34,878 nt of DNA from Candidatus Thiodiazotropha sp. 'RUGA' (GCA_016842065.1 JAEPDS010000036.1:1-34878), one strand, 5' to 3'. Shown: positions 1 to 8,742, counted from the stretch's first letter. Numbers and translations: made by a program. Notes: generated by a model from the sequence alone, not told the origin.

Positions 1-19
1 TCATACAGTTTATTCCAGG

Positions 20-60
20 TGTTACCCATGTCTCCGAACATGTGTTACCTATGTCTCCGG
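20..60. repeat. Two 17-bp direct repeats at left edge
   Basis: A 17-base motif (tgttacccatgtctccg, then tgttacctatgtctccg with one change) occurs at 20-36 and 43-59, a 23-bp period. Short repeated motifs of this sort are found at the ends of some integrase-type insertion sequences, so this may be the terminus of an element lying mostly outside the window. No transposase is visible here, so that is inference. The rest of 1-221 holds no gene that I can see. Confidence 0.5.
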
Positions 61-221
61 TCTATACACCCATCAAGGGAGAGGGGCTTTAGTGAATCTC
101 CCTGGCTAAATTTGAGTTAACGGGAGTGCAGTGACTTCCTATACTTGTCTTTATCAAGGAGCTTTGATTGTCAGGAGGTAGTGAGTAGCCACTTCGCTGG
201 CTGGTTCAGAACTTTAAGGCG

Positions 222-3140
222 ATGAGTTTGCCAACCCGGTTGGCTCAGCGTTATCGCACCGTTTATGAGGCAGGATCAAAAGGTTCAAAGCCTATGGATA
301 ATCGACTCACCGAGAAGATGGTCAAACGGGAAGCCGAAGTCACGGCTGATGCCCTATTGGATCTGATTCAAGGGTTGATCGATGAAATGCCCTCGGCTGG
401 AGATCAACGGCCCAGGCTGGATATGGAGTGTCGTCTGGAGCGGGACCTGGGATTGGACAGCCTCGCACGTACTGAGTTGATTTCCCGGATCAATAAACGA
501 TTCAATCTGCTCATGCCCGATGAGGCGCTGCTGGCGGAAACACCCCGCACCTTATTGATCCTGATGACACAAGCAGCCGGTTTGCCAGTAACTCAGGTAA
601 CAGAGGCAAGGCCATCACTCCCGGATAGCGATGTTCCATTTCCCACCAGCGCATCCACCCTGATGGAGGCATTGTCGTGGCATCTGCATCATCAGCCACA
701 GCGAGTTCATATATTTTACTATGGCAGTGATGAAAATCCCGTTGAGCTGAGCTATCAGTCTCTCTGGTCTGGTGCGTCGAGGGTGGCCTCCAGTTTATGG
801 CAACGATCGATCAGGCCGGGAGACCGGGTCGCCTTGATGCTGCCGACCGGAGAGAGCTATTTCTACAGCTTTTTCGGCACCCTGCTGGCGGGTGCGGTAC
901 CGGTGCCCATCTATCCACCGACCCGCGCTTCTCAACTGGAAGAGCATCTGACTCGCCACAGCCGCATCCTTGAAAATGCGGGTGTGCGTCTGCTGATTAC
1001 CATACCAGCGGCCCACAAGGTGGCGCATCTACTCAAGATGCAAGTGCCATCTTTGCGGCATATCGTCGACTGGAGCGAACTCGACAGCGGCTCGGATGCG
1101 TCGCCATCCGTCGTCAGGCAGAGTGATGACATCGCTTTTCTGCAATACACCTCCGGGAGTACCGGGGATCCCAAGGGAGTCATGCTCAGCCATGCCAATC
1201 TTCTGGCCAACATCCGAGCCATGGGGGAGGCGGTTAAGGTTACCCCCGAAGATGTGTTCATCAGCTGGCTCCCGCTCTACCACGACATGGGGCTGATTGG
1301 CGCCTGGCTCGGCAGTCTCTACTTCGGCGTGCCACTGGTGGTGATGTCGCCACTGCGTTTTCTGGCGCGCCCCTCCCGCTGGTTGTGGGCGATCCATCAC
1401 CACCGGGGCACCCTCTCCGCATCCCCTAACTTTGGTTACGAGCTCTGTCTCAACAGGATTCCGGACGAGGAGATCGCCGGACTCGATCTGACTAGCTGGC
1501 GCTTCGCCTTCAATGGCGCAGAGCCTGTCACTGCTGCGACCTTACAGGGGTTTAGCAAGCGCTTTGCAACCTATGGCTTTGATGCGGCTGCACTGTCTCC
1601 GGTCTATGGTCTGGCGGAGTCGGCGGTGGGTTTGGCTTTCCCGCCATCCCAACGTGGTCCGGTCATCGATCGAATCAACAGGGACCGGTTCATGCTCGAT
1701 GGAGAAGCGGTTCCAGCAACAGAGAACGATTCTGAACCTATGGCGGTGGTCGGCTGTGGTCGAGTGCTTCCCGGTTATCGTGTTCAGGTTGTTAACGGTA
1801 ATAATCTGCCTCTGCCTGATCGCAAGGAGGGACGCCTGGAGTTTCAGGGGCCATCCGCCACAAGTGGTTATTTCAACAACCCGGAAGCCACGGCGAAGCT
1901 CCATCGCGACGGCTGGGTGGATACCGGCGACCGGGCCTACCTGGCGGGTGGGGAGATCTATATAACGGGACGCCTGAAGGAGATGATCATCCGTGGTGGA
2001 CGCAACATCTACCCCTACGAGTTGGAGCAGCAGTTGGGCGAGTTGGAGGGTATCCGTAAGGGGTGTGTGGCGCTCTTTCCCAGTAACGACCCCGCCACAG
2101 GAAGTGAACGCCTGATCGTTCTGGCAGAAACACGGGAGACAGACCCGCAACGCAAGGCACAACTGCGCCAGGCGATTCTGGAGCGCTCCACCGACCTGTT
2201 TGGAATGCCTCCGGATGATCTGTTGCTGGCACCACCGCATACCGTGCTGAAGACCTCCAGCGGAAAATTACGGCGCGGTGCGATGCGTGAACTCTACGAG
2301 CGGGGAGACCTGGGTCGTCGCCAACGCCCGCTGGTGTTGCAGGTGATGAATCTGTTGTTGTCGGGCATGGGGCGTGGGTTGCGCAGTCTCTATCAGCGTG
2401 CCAAGAGCTATCTGTTTGCCTCCTATGCCTGGATGGTCTTCATGATCCTGGCGCCGCCGGTCTGGCTCAGTGTTCTGTTGCTGCCACGCCTCTCCTGGCG
2501 TTGGGCGGTGGTGCGTAGGGCGATTCGCATGCTGCGTTGGTTTACAGCCACACCGCTCCGTGTGGTGGGGGTTGAAAACCTTCCGCCAGAAAACCATCCA
2601 GTCATACTGGTAGCCAACCACTCAAGTTATCTCGATACGCTGGCGTTGATCGATGGCTTACCACGGGATTTTATCTATGTGGCGAAACAGGAGCTGGCAA
2701 ATAAATCTTATGTCCGGCTATTCCTGCAGCGACTCGACACCCTGTTTGTCGAGCGCATCGACAGCCGGCGCAGTGTGATGGCTGTTGGTGAATTTGCCAG
2801 CCAGCTCGCTGCCGGACGATCGCTGGTCTTCTACCCGGAAGGCACCTTTCGTGCAGAACCGGGACTGTTGCCGTTCCGCATGGGTGCGTTTGTTGCCGCG
2901 ACCCAGAATGGGATACCCGTTGTGCCGGTTACGATCAGAGGAACCCGCGCCATACTAAAGGACAATACCAATTTTCCTCAGCACGGCGCAGTGCGGATCA
3001 TCATAGCACCCGCCATTCAACCAGAAGGTGATGATTGGGCTGAGGCGGTTCGTCTCAAAGATGCGGCCAGAGAGGTGATTGCCCGGGATTGTAACGAGCA
3101 GAGTCTTGGGTTGGATGATCAGGTCGACCTGAAAGAGTAA
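222..3140 (+). CDS. ACP - fatty acyl-AMP ligase - acyltransferase fusion protein
   Basis: Cytoplasmic/membrane lipid enzyme with three parts. Residues ~35-115 are an acyl carrier protein with the phosphopantetheine attachment serine in GLDS (Ser80). Residues ~150-700 are an adenylate-forming ligase: the P-loop YTSGSTGDPKG lies near 309-319, with later TGD and KEMIIRGGRN motifs, and the DMGLIG and PNFGYELC segments resemble fatty acyl-AMP ligases more than acyl-CoA synthetases. After a hydrophobic stretch (~735-765) comes a PlsC-type acyltransferase with HSSYLD (HX4D, ~797) and YPEGTF (~870). The inferred role is to activate a fatty acid, load it on the fused ACP and transfer it to a lysophospholipid or other acceptor. 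Starts at 294 or 318 are possible; none has a strong ribosome binding site. The 972-residue length suits a three-domain fusion. Confidence 0.85.
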   Translation: MSLPTRLAQRYRTVYEAGSKGSKPMDNRLTEKMVKREAEVTADALLDLIQGLIDEMPSAGDQRPRLDMECRLERDLGLDSLARTELISRINKRFNLLMPDEALLAETPRTLLILMTQAAGLPVTQVTEARPSLPDSDVPFPTSASTLMEALSWHLHHQPQRVHIFYYGSDENPVELSYQSLWSGASRVASSLWQRSIRPGDRVALMLPTGESYFYSFFGTLLAGAVPVPIYPPTRASQLEEHLTRHSRILENAGVRLLITIPAAHKVAHLLKMQVPSLRHIVDWSELDSGSDASPSVVRQSDDIAFLQYTSGSTGDPKGVMLSHANLLANIRAMGEAVKVTPEDVFISWLPLYHDMGLIGAWLGSLYFGVPLVVMSPLRFLARPSRWLWAIHHHRGTLSASPNFGYELCLNRIPDEEIAGLDLTSWRFAFNGAEPVTAATLQGFSKRFATYGFDAAALSPVYGLAESAVGLAFPPSQRGPVIDRINRDRFMLDGEAVPATENDSEPMAVVGCGRVLPGYRVQVVNGNNLPLPDRKEGRLEFQGPSATSGYFNNPEATAKLHRDGWVDTGDRAYLAGGEIYITGRLKEMIIRGGRNIYPYELEQQLGELEGIRKGCVALFPSNDPATGSERLIVLAETRETDPQRKAQLRQAILERSTDLFGMPPDDLLLAPPHTVLKTSSGKLRRGAMRELYERGDLGRRQRPLVLQVMNLLLSGMGRGLRSLYQRAKSYLFASYAWMVFMILAPPVWLSVLLLPRLSWRWAVVRRAIRMLRWFTATPLRVVGVENLPPENHPVILVANHSSYLDTLALIDGLPRDFIYVAKQELANKSYVRLFLQRLDTLFVERIDSRRSVMAVGEFASQLAAGRSLVFYPEGTFRAEPGLLPFRMGAFVAATQNGIPVVPVTIRGTRAILKDNTNFPQHGAVRIIIAPAIQPEGDDWAEAVRLKDAAREVIARDCNEQSLGLDDQVDLKE

Positions 3141-3206
3141 TCCCACTGCCAATAAACCTTCAATGAGAGCCTTAAACCACTATTGGTTGTTCACGGTGTC
3201 TTTGAA

Positions 3207-3953
3207 TCAGGGGGGGCACTTTGAATCTGTTCCGGTTTCTGATGGGATGTTCTGGGTTATTTGCTTATCCCGAAGATAGTTCATCACGCTTTCCGCTGTG
3301 AACTTGGTTGCAGGAAAGATATCCATGCCGATGCTCTTCAAACCTTTTGCGGTCCACTCGTTGCAGGTATTCAGCATATGATAGCTGCCGGCACCTTTAT
3401 AGAATTGACTGTTACCATAAATGCCTTCGCTGAGTGGTTCCACTTCAGCCGAACTGCTTGTACTGAAACTGTTAGAGATAAACGCCACCAATGAGTCGAT
3501 CTCTTTGTCATTCAAACAGAGCTGTTCAATCTCACTGTTGCCGAAATAACCTCGGACGTTTTCCGGTACGGCCACCGCATGAACCACGGTTTCGGTTGGC
3601 CAGAAGAGTGCTCTTATGGCAAGACCAGCGGTGATCTCCTCGGCCTGATAAAACTTCTTGTCACCCCAGCCGAACTCAATATTACTGCTGAGTCCAAAAC
3701 GCTCCTGTAGAGCGGGAATGGCGTCATAGATTTCAGTCGAGGGAATGACAAAGCCGGTATGCCATTCGTGACTGACAACATAGACCTGATGGCCTCCGAC
3801 TGAGCGATAGTCATCCGCGTGTTGAATGACATTGGGTTTATCTGAACAGGCGGACAGGAATAGTAGCGTGGCAAGGGAGATCGATGCCTTTCGGTATTGC
3901 TGGATAAAGGCTCCAGTCAGCTTGTCTGTGTTGGTTATCGTCTCTTGAAACAT
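3207..3953 (-). CDS. DUF2459 (TIGR02117-like) lipoprotein
   Basis: The segment VYVVSHEWHTGFVIP and the following GWGDKKFYQ and FWPTETVVHAV stretches match my recollection of the DUF2459/TIGR02117 family, whose function is unknown. A hydrophobic stretch ends in LSAC near residue 35, a lipobox that predicts a lipid-anchored periplasmic protein. The charged segment before it is long for a lipoprotein signal, so translation may begin later than 3953. The gene is convergent with the acyltransferase fusion, with 66 bp between their ends, and stands alone. No catalytic role can be assigned from sequence. Confidence 0.75.
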   Translation of the reverse strand: MFQETITNTDKLTGAFIQQYRKASISLATLLFLSACSDKPNVIQHADDYRSVGGHQVYVVSHEWHTGFVIPSTEIYDAIPALQERFGLSSNIEFGWGDKKFYQAEEITAGLAIRALFWPTETVVHAVAVPENVRGYFGNSEIEQLCLNDKEIDSLVAFISNSFSTSSSAEVEPLSEGIYGNSQFYKGAGSYHMLNTCNEWTAKGLKSIGMDIFPATKFTAESVMNYLRDKQITQNIPSETGTDSKCPP

Positions 3954-4413
3954 AAGCCGTTCAGAGTGAATAGTTCGGTATTAACAGCATCATAATTATT
4001 TAAAATATCTTTTTTAATTATTGAGATCATGGTGATGATCACCCTGTTATCAATAATCACTATTGGCTATGCGGTTTTTTCTTCGAAATCGGTTGATTAC
4101 AGATGGCTTTTGCGTGGGAGGATTCAAGCCAAACAGCCAGACTTATTTCAGGATCGGTTGCGTCTGAATTCTGTAAATCTCATATAAAATCATAAGATAA
4201 AGATCATATATGGTGTAAATAATCACAGAGACCAAGAGTTATACTGCAGAATACCTGTGAGTTTTACTCTGCAGGTTATTAAGAAAATTATTAATAAATT
4301 ACTCTCTAAACCTGTTTTTTGCTCCCTTGATATGCTGGTAGGTTGCTTTTATTCTAATTTAATAACCATATCTTATGGCGAATCAAAATAACTATACCCC
4401 AGAGGAGAAAGCA
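3954..4413. other. AT-rich intergenic region without a recognised gene
   Basis: About 460 bp separate two divergent genes. It is AT-rich and holds small dyads only: ggtgat-g-atcacc at 4031-4043, and ctgcaga/tctgcag arms at 4244-4250 and 4268-4274. Promoters for both flanking genes should lie here, but none could be assigned. No open frame looks coding. Confidence 0.5.
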
Positions 4414-4797
4414 ATGCTGGTAAGTGACTATATGAGTTCATCCCCCGTTACCGTTCAGCAGGAAGATAACTATGATCTGGCGTTTGAGATCATGGAAGAG
4501 AAGAATATGCATCATCTACCGGTTGTCGACGAGGGAAACCAGGTCGTTGGTATCGTTACCCGGCGAGATTTGCAGTTGGCCGCACGCTATTTCAAAGAAG
4601 CACCCGTAGAGATTTCAGAAGTCATGCATACGCCTGTCTTGACAACCTCAGCAGGCACTTCACTTGCCACAGCAGCACAGCAGATGAATGACCATCGAAT
4701 CGGTTGCCTGCCGGTTCTCAGCGACGATCAGCATGTAGCCGGTATGTTGACTGAAACGGATCTGTTCCGGGCATTGACTGACCTGTTGAAGAACTAA
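4414..4797 (+). CDS. Tandem CBS-domain protein
   Basis: Cytoplasmic regulatory protein of 127 residues made of two CBS motifs, roughly residues 1-60 and 65-125. Visible hallmarks are MHHLPVVDEGNQVVGIVTRRDL and IGCLPVLSDDQHVAGMLTETDL. CBS pairs bind adenine nucleotides and act as energy sensors; the partner here is unknown. The ATG at 4414 is chosen because gaggag lies at 4402-4407 and because the protein then starts MLVSDYMSSSP, matching the start of the second CBS protein at 23253 (MLVSEIMSKSP). An upstream ATG at 4375 would add 13 residues and has no ribosome binding site. Confidence 0.85.
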   Translation: MLVSDYMSSSPVTVQQEDNYDLAFEIMEEKNMHHLPVVDEGNQVVGIVTRRDLQLAARYFKEAPVEISEVMHTPVLTTSAGTSLATAAQQMNDHRIGCLPVLSDDQHVAGMLTETDLFRALTDLLKN

Positions 4798-4821
4798 AAA
4801 CGGGTCAATGAGGCGAAGTAC

Positions 4822-4902
4822 GGGACACCCAATGTTTGATTAAAGAATCCTGTTGTACCGTTTAATTTTTTGATTCTTTCTATCCGTAAACGATGGGTGT
4901 CC
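4822..4902. repeat. REP-like inverted pair (two copies of dispersed repeat)
   Basis: A minus-oriented copy of the dispersed ggtgtcc repeat at 4822-4837 faces a plus-oriented copy (AAACGATGGGTGTCC) at 4888-4902. Inner arms aaagaatc (4842-4849) and gattcttt (4872-4879) extend the pairing, so the RNA could fold into a long hairpin. This is the arrangement seen in REP/BIME elements. It sits just after the CBS gene and might also act as a terminator. Confidence 0.65.
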
Positions 4903-4958
4903 TGAACATTCGTCAATGCAAAGAGATATCGGTAGCCAGACGTTGAATCGGGTTGGCG

Positions 4959-5432
4959 CTACTTATGTCCAGAGCACTGATAGTGGCGACTTCGCTTAGG
5001 TACAGTGCCTTCTCTACATTCATCCCAGACTATCCCGCCTGCTGCCAGTGATGGAACCAACACCAGGGTTTTGCCACTCAGATCATTGGATTCGATCAAC
5101 AGCAATTGATGCCACCAGGAGATTCCCCAATCGATATCCTGAGTATCGTAGGTAATTTCGATACGGCCTCCATGCTTGAGGTGAATCGAACGAATGTGGC
5201 GATCCTCAATGATCACTTCTGAGGTTAAGTTTGAATCCATGGCCGCATCGGGAAAGACACCGTTTTTGGCCTGATACTCCTCCACGGCAAGCTGAACCGG
5301 ATGGGCAGTTTTAATGCCGCTTGCTGTGATGGAAGTCGCAACATAGCTGAAGTTGTCAATTGGAAAAATGAGTGCGCCAAGGATTCCCAGCGTGCCACAA
5401 ACAGTCAGAAGTGTGCCAAAGGAAGCTTTCAC
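4959..5432 (-). CDS. Type IV pilin-like membrane-anchored protein
   Basis: 157-residue protein with an N-terminal hydrophobic segment (~5-25), followed by AVEEYQAKNGVFPDA, which resembles the post-helix segment of pilins. Near the end GGIVWDECREGTVPKRSRHYQC places two cysteines at the typical C-terminal disulfide loop. A canonical prepilin peptidase site (G/FTLIE) is absent, so it may be a degenerate or minor-pilin relative rather than a fibre subunit. No other pilus genes are nearby. Function is not established; the call rests on overall pattern only. Confidence 0.5.
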   Translation of the reverse strand: MKASFGTLLTVCGTLGILGALIFPIDNFSYVATSITASGIKTAHPVQLAVEEYQAKNGVFPDAAMDSNLTSEVIIEDRHIRSIHLKHGGRIEITYDTQDIDWGISWWHQLLLIESNDLSGKTLVLVPSLAAGGIVWDECREGTVPKRSRHYQCSGHK

Positions 5433-5534
5433 GTATCGCTCTTATCAGTCGAAGAGAGAGTGACACTATCATAACCAAAGGGAAAAATACTCAGTACCGT
5501 TGAAGGATGGGCAGAACAGTTGATTGCGACAGAA

Positions 5535-5566
5535 AGGCAATGGCCGCATAGATGCGGCCATTGCCT
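5535..5566 (-). terminator. Probable terminator of alanine dehydrogenase gene
   Basis: A perfect 15-bp inverted repeat (arms 5535-5549 and 5552-5566) lies 45 bp after the ald stop codon. In the minus direction it is followed by a short T-rich stretch. It is well placed to end ald transcription before the pilin-like gene. Confidence 0.7.
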
Positions 5567-5610
5567 GTTAAGGGTCAATATAATGCCTGACAACAAACAG
5601 GCGTAACGAC

Positions 5611-6729
5611 TTAAGCCGCCAAAGCCTCAGCGGGTACGGCATAGTCGTATCCCAGGTCATGAGCCACCGCCTCGCAGGTCACCTTGCCACGGTAGATATT
5701 GAGCCCTTCGAGGAAAGAGGGGTTCTCCAGTAGTGCGGCAGTGTAACCCTTGTCCGCCAGTGACAGAGCGTAGGGCAGGGTGACGTTGTTAAGGGCATAG
5801 GTGGAGGTGCGCGGTACCGCCCCCGGCATGTTGGCGACACAGTAGTGGACCACCCCATCCACCACATAGGTGGGATCGGCATGGGTAGTGGCTCTGGAGG
5901 TTTCAAAACAACCTCCCTGGTCGATGGCCACATCCACCAGTACCGAACCGCGCTTCATCGACTTGAGCATCTCACGGCTTACCAGCTTGGGTGCTGCGGC
6001 TCCTTTGACCAGTACACCGCCCACAACCAGATCGGCACCGAGCACATGATCATCAAGAGCAGCGCGGGTGGAGTAGACCGTCCTTAGAGCCGCGCCGAAG
6101 CGACCGGAGAGGCGATTGAGTACCTTGATGTTGCGATCCAGTACTGTCACATCAGCGCCCATACCCAGGGCCATCTGGATGGCATTCTCGCCCACCACGC
6201 CACCGCCGATCACAACCACCTTGGCCGGTGCCACACCGGGAACACCACCCAGAAGAATACCTTCACCGCCATGGGCGCGCTCAAGAGCGCTGGCTCCGGC
6301 CTGGATCGACATACGACCCGCTACCTGGGACATGGGGGCCAGCAATGGCAGGCCGCCATGGCCATCGAGTACCGTTTCATAAGCGATGCAGACCGCGCCG
6401 CTGTCGATGAGGTCGCGGGTCTGCTCCGGATCGGGCGCCAGATGCAGGTAGGTGAAGAGGATCTGCCCCTCACGCAGCATCTGGCGTTCGACCGCCTGGG
6501 GCTCCTTGACCTTGACGATCATGTCCGCCCGGGCAAACACCTCGGCGGCATCCGCAACCACCCTGGCGCCTGCCTTGGCATAATCTTCATCACTGCAGCC
6601 GATGCCGGCACCGGCCTGGGTCTCGACGATAACCGGATGTCCATGGGCCACCATCTCCTGCACGCTGGCTGGAGTCATGCCGACCCGGTATTCATGGTTC
6701 TTGATCTCTTTGGGTACACCGACAAGCAT
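5611..6729 (-). CDS. ald: Alanine dehydrogenase
   Basis: NAD-dependent enzyme interconverting L-alanine and pyruvate plus ammonia in the cytoplasm. The 372-residue length fits the family. It opens with [20 protein letters not shown], typical of alanine dehydrogenases, and has YLHLAPD, a glycine-rich NAD-binding region ([12 protein letters not shown], ~172-183) and a late DQGGCFETS segment. A gaggag ribosome binding site lies just upstream of the ATG. It is divergent from an Lrp/AsnC regulator across 145 bp, an arrangement common for ald, so control by that regulator is likely. Confidence 0.95.
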   Translation of the reverse strand: MLVGVPKEIKNHEYRVGMTPASVQEMVAHGHPVIVETQAGAGIGCSDEDYAKAGARVVADAAEVFARADMIVKVKEPQAVERQMLREGQILFTYLHLAPDPEQTRDLIDSGAVCIAYETVLDGHGGLPLLAPMSQVAGRMSIQAGASALERAHGGEGILLGGVPGVAPAKVVVIGGGVVGENAIQMALGMGADVTVLDRNIKVLNRLSGRFGAALRTVYSTRAALDDHVLGADLVVGGVLVKGAAAPKLVSREMLKSMKRGSVLVDVAIDQGGCFETSRATTHADPTYVVDGVVHYCVANMPGAVPRTSTYALNNVTLPYALSLADKGYTAALLENPSFLEGLNIYRGKVTCEAVAHDLGYDYAVPAEALAA

Positions 6730-6820
6730 CTCACTCTCCTCATCAATTGTTGGGCTGATGAGGGAAACTGTAGTGAAAAAGCGTTTGAATTGGATTGCAA
6801 AATCACCGGTTAAAGCCTTT

Positions 6821-6870
6821 AATATTCGTATAGATCATCAAAATAAACCGAATTATTAGAATATTATTCG
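6821..6870. promoter_or_regulatory. Candidate Lrp-type operator between ald and regulator
   Basis: The AT-rich ald/lrp intergenic region holds an imperfect dyad (cgaat...attcg, 6849-6870) and a further tattcg arm at about 6823-6828. Lrp/AsnC regulators bind degenerate AT-rich dyads near their own promoters. Its end lies only four bases before the regulator ATG, where a ribosome binding site would be expected. Function is inferred from position. Confidence 0.4.
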
Positions 6871-6874
6871 AAAA

Positions 6875-7333
6875 ATGGCTTTTGACCGTATAGATCGCAC
6901 CATTCTGAATCAGCTCCAGGCGGATGGACGCATCACCAATGCCCAGCTGGCGGAGCGGGTTAATCTCTCCCCCTCAGCCTGTCTGCGCCGGGTGCATGCG
7001 CTGGAAGAGCGTGGCGTCATCGAACGCTACACCGCACTGGTCAACCAGGAAGCGGCGGGCAAGCCGAGCAACGTCTTCGTGGAGATCTCCCTCAATCGCC
7101 AGAGCGAGGAGGCGCTGGAAGCGTTCGAACGTCAGGCCGCCGAGAGTCCGGATATTCAGGAGTGCCATCTGATGGCGGGGGATTTCGACTACCTGGTGCG
7201 GGTGGCCGTTGCCGATGCCAAGGACTATGAGCGGATTCATAAGAGCCAGCTGAGCCGACTGCCTCACGTGGCGCATATCAAGACCAGTTTTGCACTGCGT
7301 ACCATTTGTAAGAAAACTGCGTTTGAGTTTTGA
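6875..7333 (+). CDS. Lrp/AsnC-family transcriptional regulator
   Basis: 152-residue DNA-binding regulator. Residues ~4-60 form the AsnC-type winged helix (DRIDRTILNQLQADGRITNAQLAERVNLSPSACLRRV), and residues ~65-145 the ligand-sensing RAM/AsnC domain with ECHLMAGDFDYLVRV. Amino acids are the usual effectors. Its divergent position next to ald suggests that it senses alanine and controls alanine dehydrogenase, as in other ald/lrp pairs. No clear Shine-Dalgarno precedes the ATG; the start is chosen because the family normally begins a few residues before DRIDR. Confidence 0.92.
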   Translation: MAFDRIDRTILNQLQADGRITNAQLAERVNLSPSACLRRVHALEERGVIERYTALVNQEAAGKPSNVFVEISLNRQSEEALEAFERQAAESPDIQECHLMAGDFDYLVRVAVADAKDYERIHKSQLSRLPHVAHIKTSFALRTICKKTAFEF

Positions 7334-7500
7334 TTGTGATCCAGTCTTTAAGTGCTGACTGGCGGTTAGTCTGGATCTAAGCGCAGTGAGCCTATTGGAG
7401 TTGAATGCAGCTAGAGATATTAAGTTTGGTTGGTGAAAGGTGAGTGTGGGAGGCAAGATCTGAAAAGGGGTGCAAATCGGATTCAATCCCTAACCATTCT

Positions 7501-7523
7501 AAATGATGCCTGGACTGGTATTT
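7501..7523 (+). repeat. Dispersed REP-like repeat copy
   Basis: Reads AAATGATGCCTGGACTGGT and onward, the same core as the copy at 12803 with a small change in the TGTCC part. It lies between convergent genes. Confidence 0.55.
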
Positions 7524-7527
7524 CCAT

Positions 7528-7935
7528 CTAATTTTGTTCGCCCTCTATTCTAGCTAACAACTCTCTGATTAAGTTCTCGCGATCGTTTTTAGCCCGTTTA
7601 ATCAGTTTCTTGGGGGTATCGATATTAGGATCATACTTGCTGCTCCAAACGATCATCTCCAACATGATCGGTAGCATATCTTTGCCTGCTGGCGTCAATT
7701 CATAGACTTTTTTACGTCGGTCGTTCGGATCAACACGTTTTGCAATCAAGCCATCCTTCTCAAGTTTCTCCAGGCGGCTTGAGAGTATGTTGGTCGCCAT
7801 TTTTTCAGGCGAATTCAAAAACTCCAAATAGGAGTGTTTGTTGAAAAAAATAAGATCCCGAAGAATCAGCAGACTCCATTTGTCGCCAACAAAGTCCAAA
7901 GCATTGGAAATAGGGCAATCTGAACGCCGAGGCAT
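7528..7935 (-). CDS. HxlR-family transcriptional regulator
   Basis: 135-residue winged-helix regulator. The opening CPISNALDFVGDKWSLLILRDL, then NILSSRLEKLEKDGLI and DRRKKVYELTPAGKDMLPIM are hallmarks of the HxlR family, which sense redox-active or electrophilic compounds, often through the N-terminal cysteine (here Cys7). A gaggaa ribosome binding site precedes the ATG. It is divergent from a SnoaL-like gene, and a pair of near-palindromic sites lies between them, suggesting that it controls that neighbour and itself. Confidence 0.93.
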   Translation of the reverse strand: MPRRSDCPISNALDFVGDKWSLLILRDLIFFNKHSYLEFLNSPEKMATNILSSRLEKLEKDGLIAKRVDPNDRRKKVYELTPAGKDMLPIMLEMIVWSSKYDPNIDTPKKLIKRAKNDRENLIRELLARIEGEQN

Positions 7936-7988
7936 TTTTCCTCACTGTATTACTATCAATGGAAATTTCGTGACCTGAATTATAAAAC

Positions 7989-8032
7989 ACTTGCAAAATG
8001 CAATCAATTATATTAACTTGCATAATGCAAGT
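7989..8032. promoter_or_regulatory. Twin operator repeats, probably for the HxlR regulator
   Basis: Two copies of a dyad with consensus ACTTGCA-N3-TGCAAGT lie at 7989-8005 and 8016-8032, 27 bp apart from start to start. The second is palindromic except at its centre; the first is imperfect on one arm. They sit between the divergent HxlR and SnoaL-like genes, where an HxlR operator is expected. Confidence 0.65.
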
Positions 8033-8087
8033 AAAAAGCGCAGCTAACACTAGTCGTCTTAGTTGTTTAATTGATCAGGAGAATGAG

Positions 8088-8567
8088 ATGCAAAGTCCGA
8101 AAATTGATATCGATAAGCTAGGCAGGCCACACTGGAGCGATGAGGCAAAAAATAGTGCCAAGGCAGTGCTTGAATTTGTTCAGTTGCTTATGAACGATCA
8201 TAATTTCGAAGAGGTTTTACGTCGTTACACTGGTAGTCCGTACAGGCAGCACAATCGCAATATTGCCGATGGGATTCAGGGTGTCATCAAAACGGTGAGA
8301 GATTTTGTAAAGACAGCCCCTGAGTTTAGTTATGATGTGAAGCAGATCTATGTGGATGGTGAGTTCGTTACCCTTCATTCCCATGCGACTTTGAAGGAGA
8401 AACATCGGGGAGATGACTCACAAGGCCTGAATATCGTAGATACCTGGAAGCTGGAGGATGGCCGTTTGGTCGAACATTGGGATGCTATCCAAGGTATTGA
8501 CCTATCAATGAGGATGTATAGCCTCTTTTTTGGTGGAAAAGTTCGCAATGCCAATGGTGTCTTCTGA
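8088..8567 (+). CDS. SnoaL-like (NTF2-fold) protein
   Basis: 159-residue protein with a SnoaL/NTF2-like pattern: YRQHNRNIADGIQGV, then VDTWKLEDGRLVEHWDAIQ near the C-terminus. Members of this fold include small isomerases, cyclases and many proteins of unknown substrate. No specific reaction can be assigned. The start at 8088 is chosen because agga at 8077-8080 precedes it at good spacing; an upstream ATG at 7998 would run translation through the operator repeats. It is probably controlled by the divergent HxlR regulator. Confidence 0.8.
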   Translation: MQSPKIDIDKLGRPHWSDEAKNSAKAVLEFVQLLMNDHNFEEVLRRYTGSPYRQHNRNIADGIQGVIKTVRDFVKTAPEFSYDVKQIYVDGEFVTLHSHATLKEKHRGDDSQGLNIVDTWKLEDGRLVEHWDAIQGIDLSMRMYSLFFGGKVRNANGVF

Positions 8568-8742
8568 CAGGTGGAGAAAGATTCTCAGCAGGATGTCGAG
8601 GAGATAACAGCCCATATGCTCATAAACCCCAATATTTACAACGATGAAGGAACTCTAATTTGCGGTTAGATATCCCAATATAGAGATTCAACTGATAGCG
8701 ACCCGCAGGCCAGGCAAGCGAAAAGGGTTGGAGCGTTCGATA

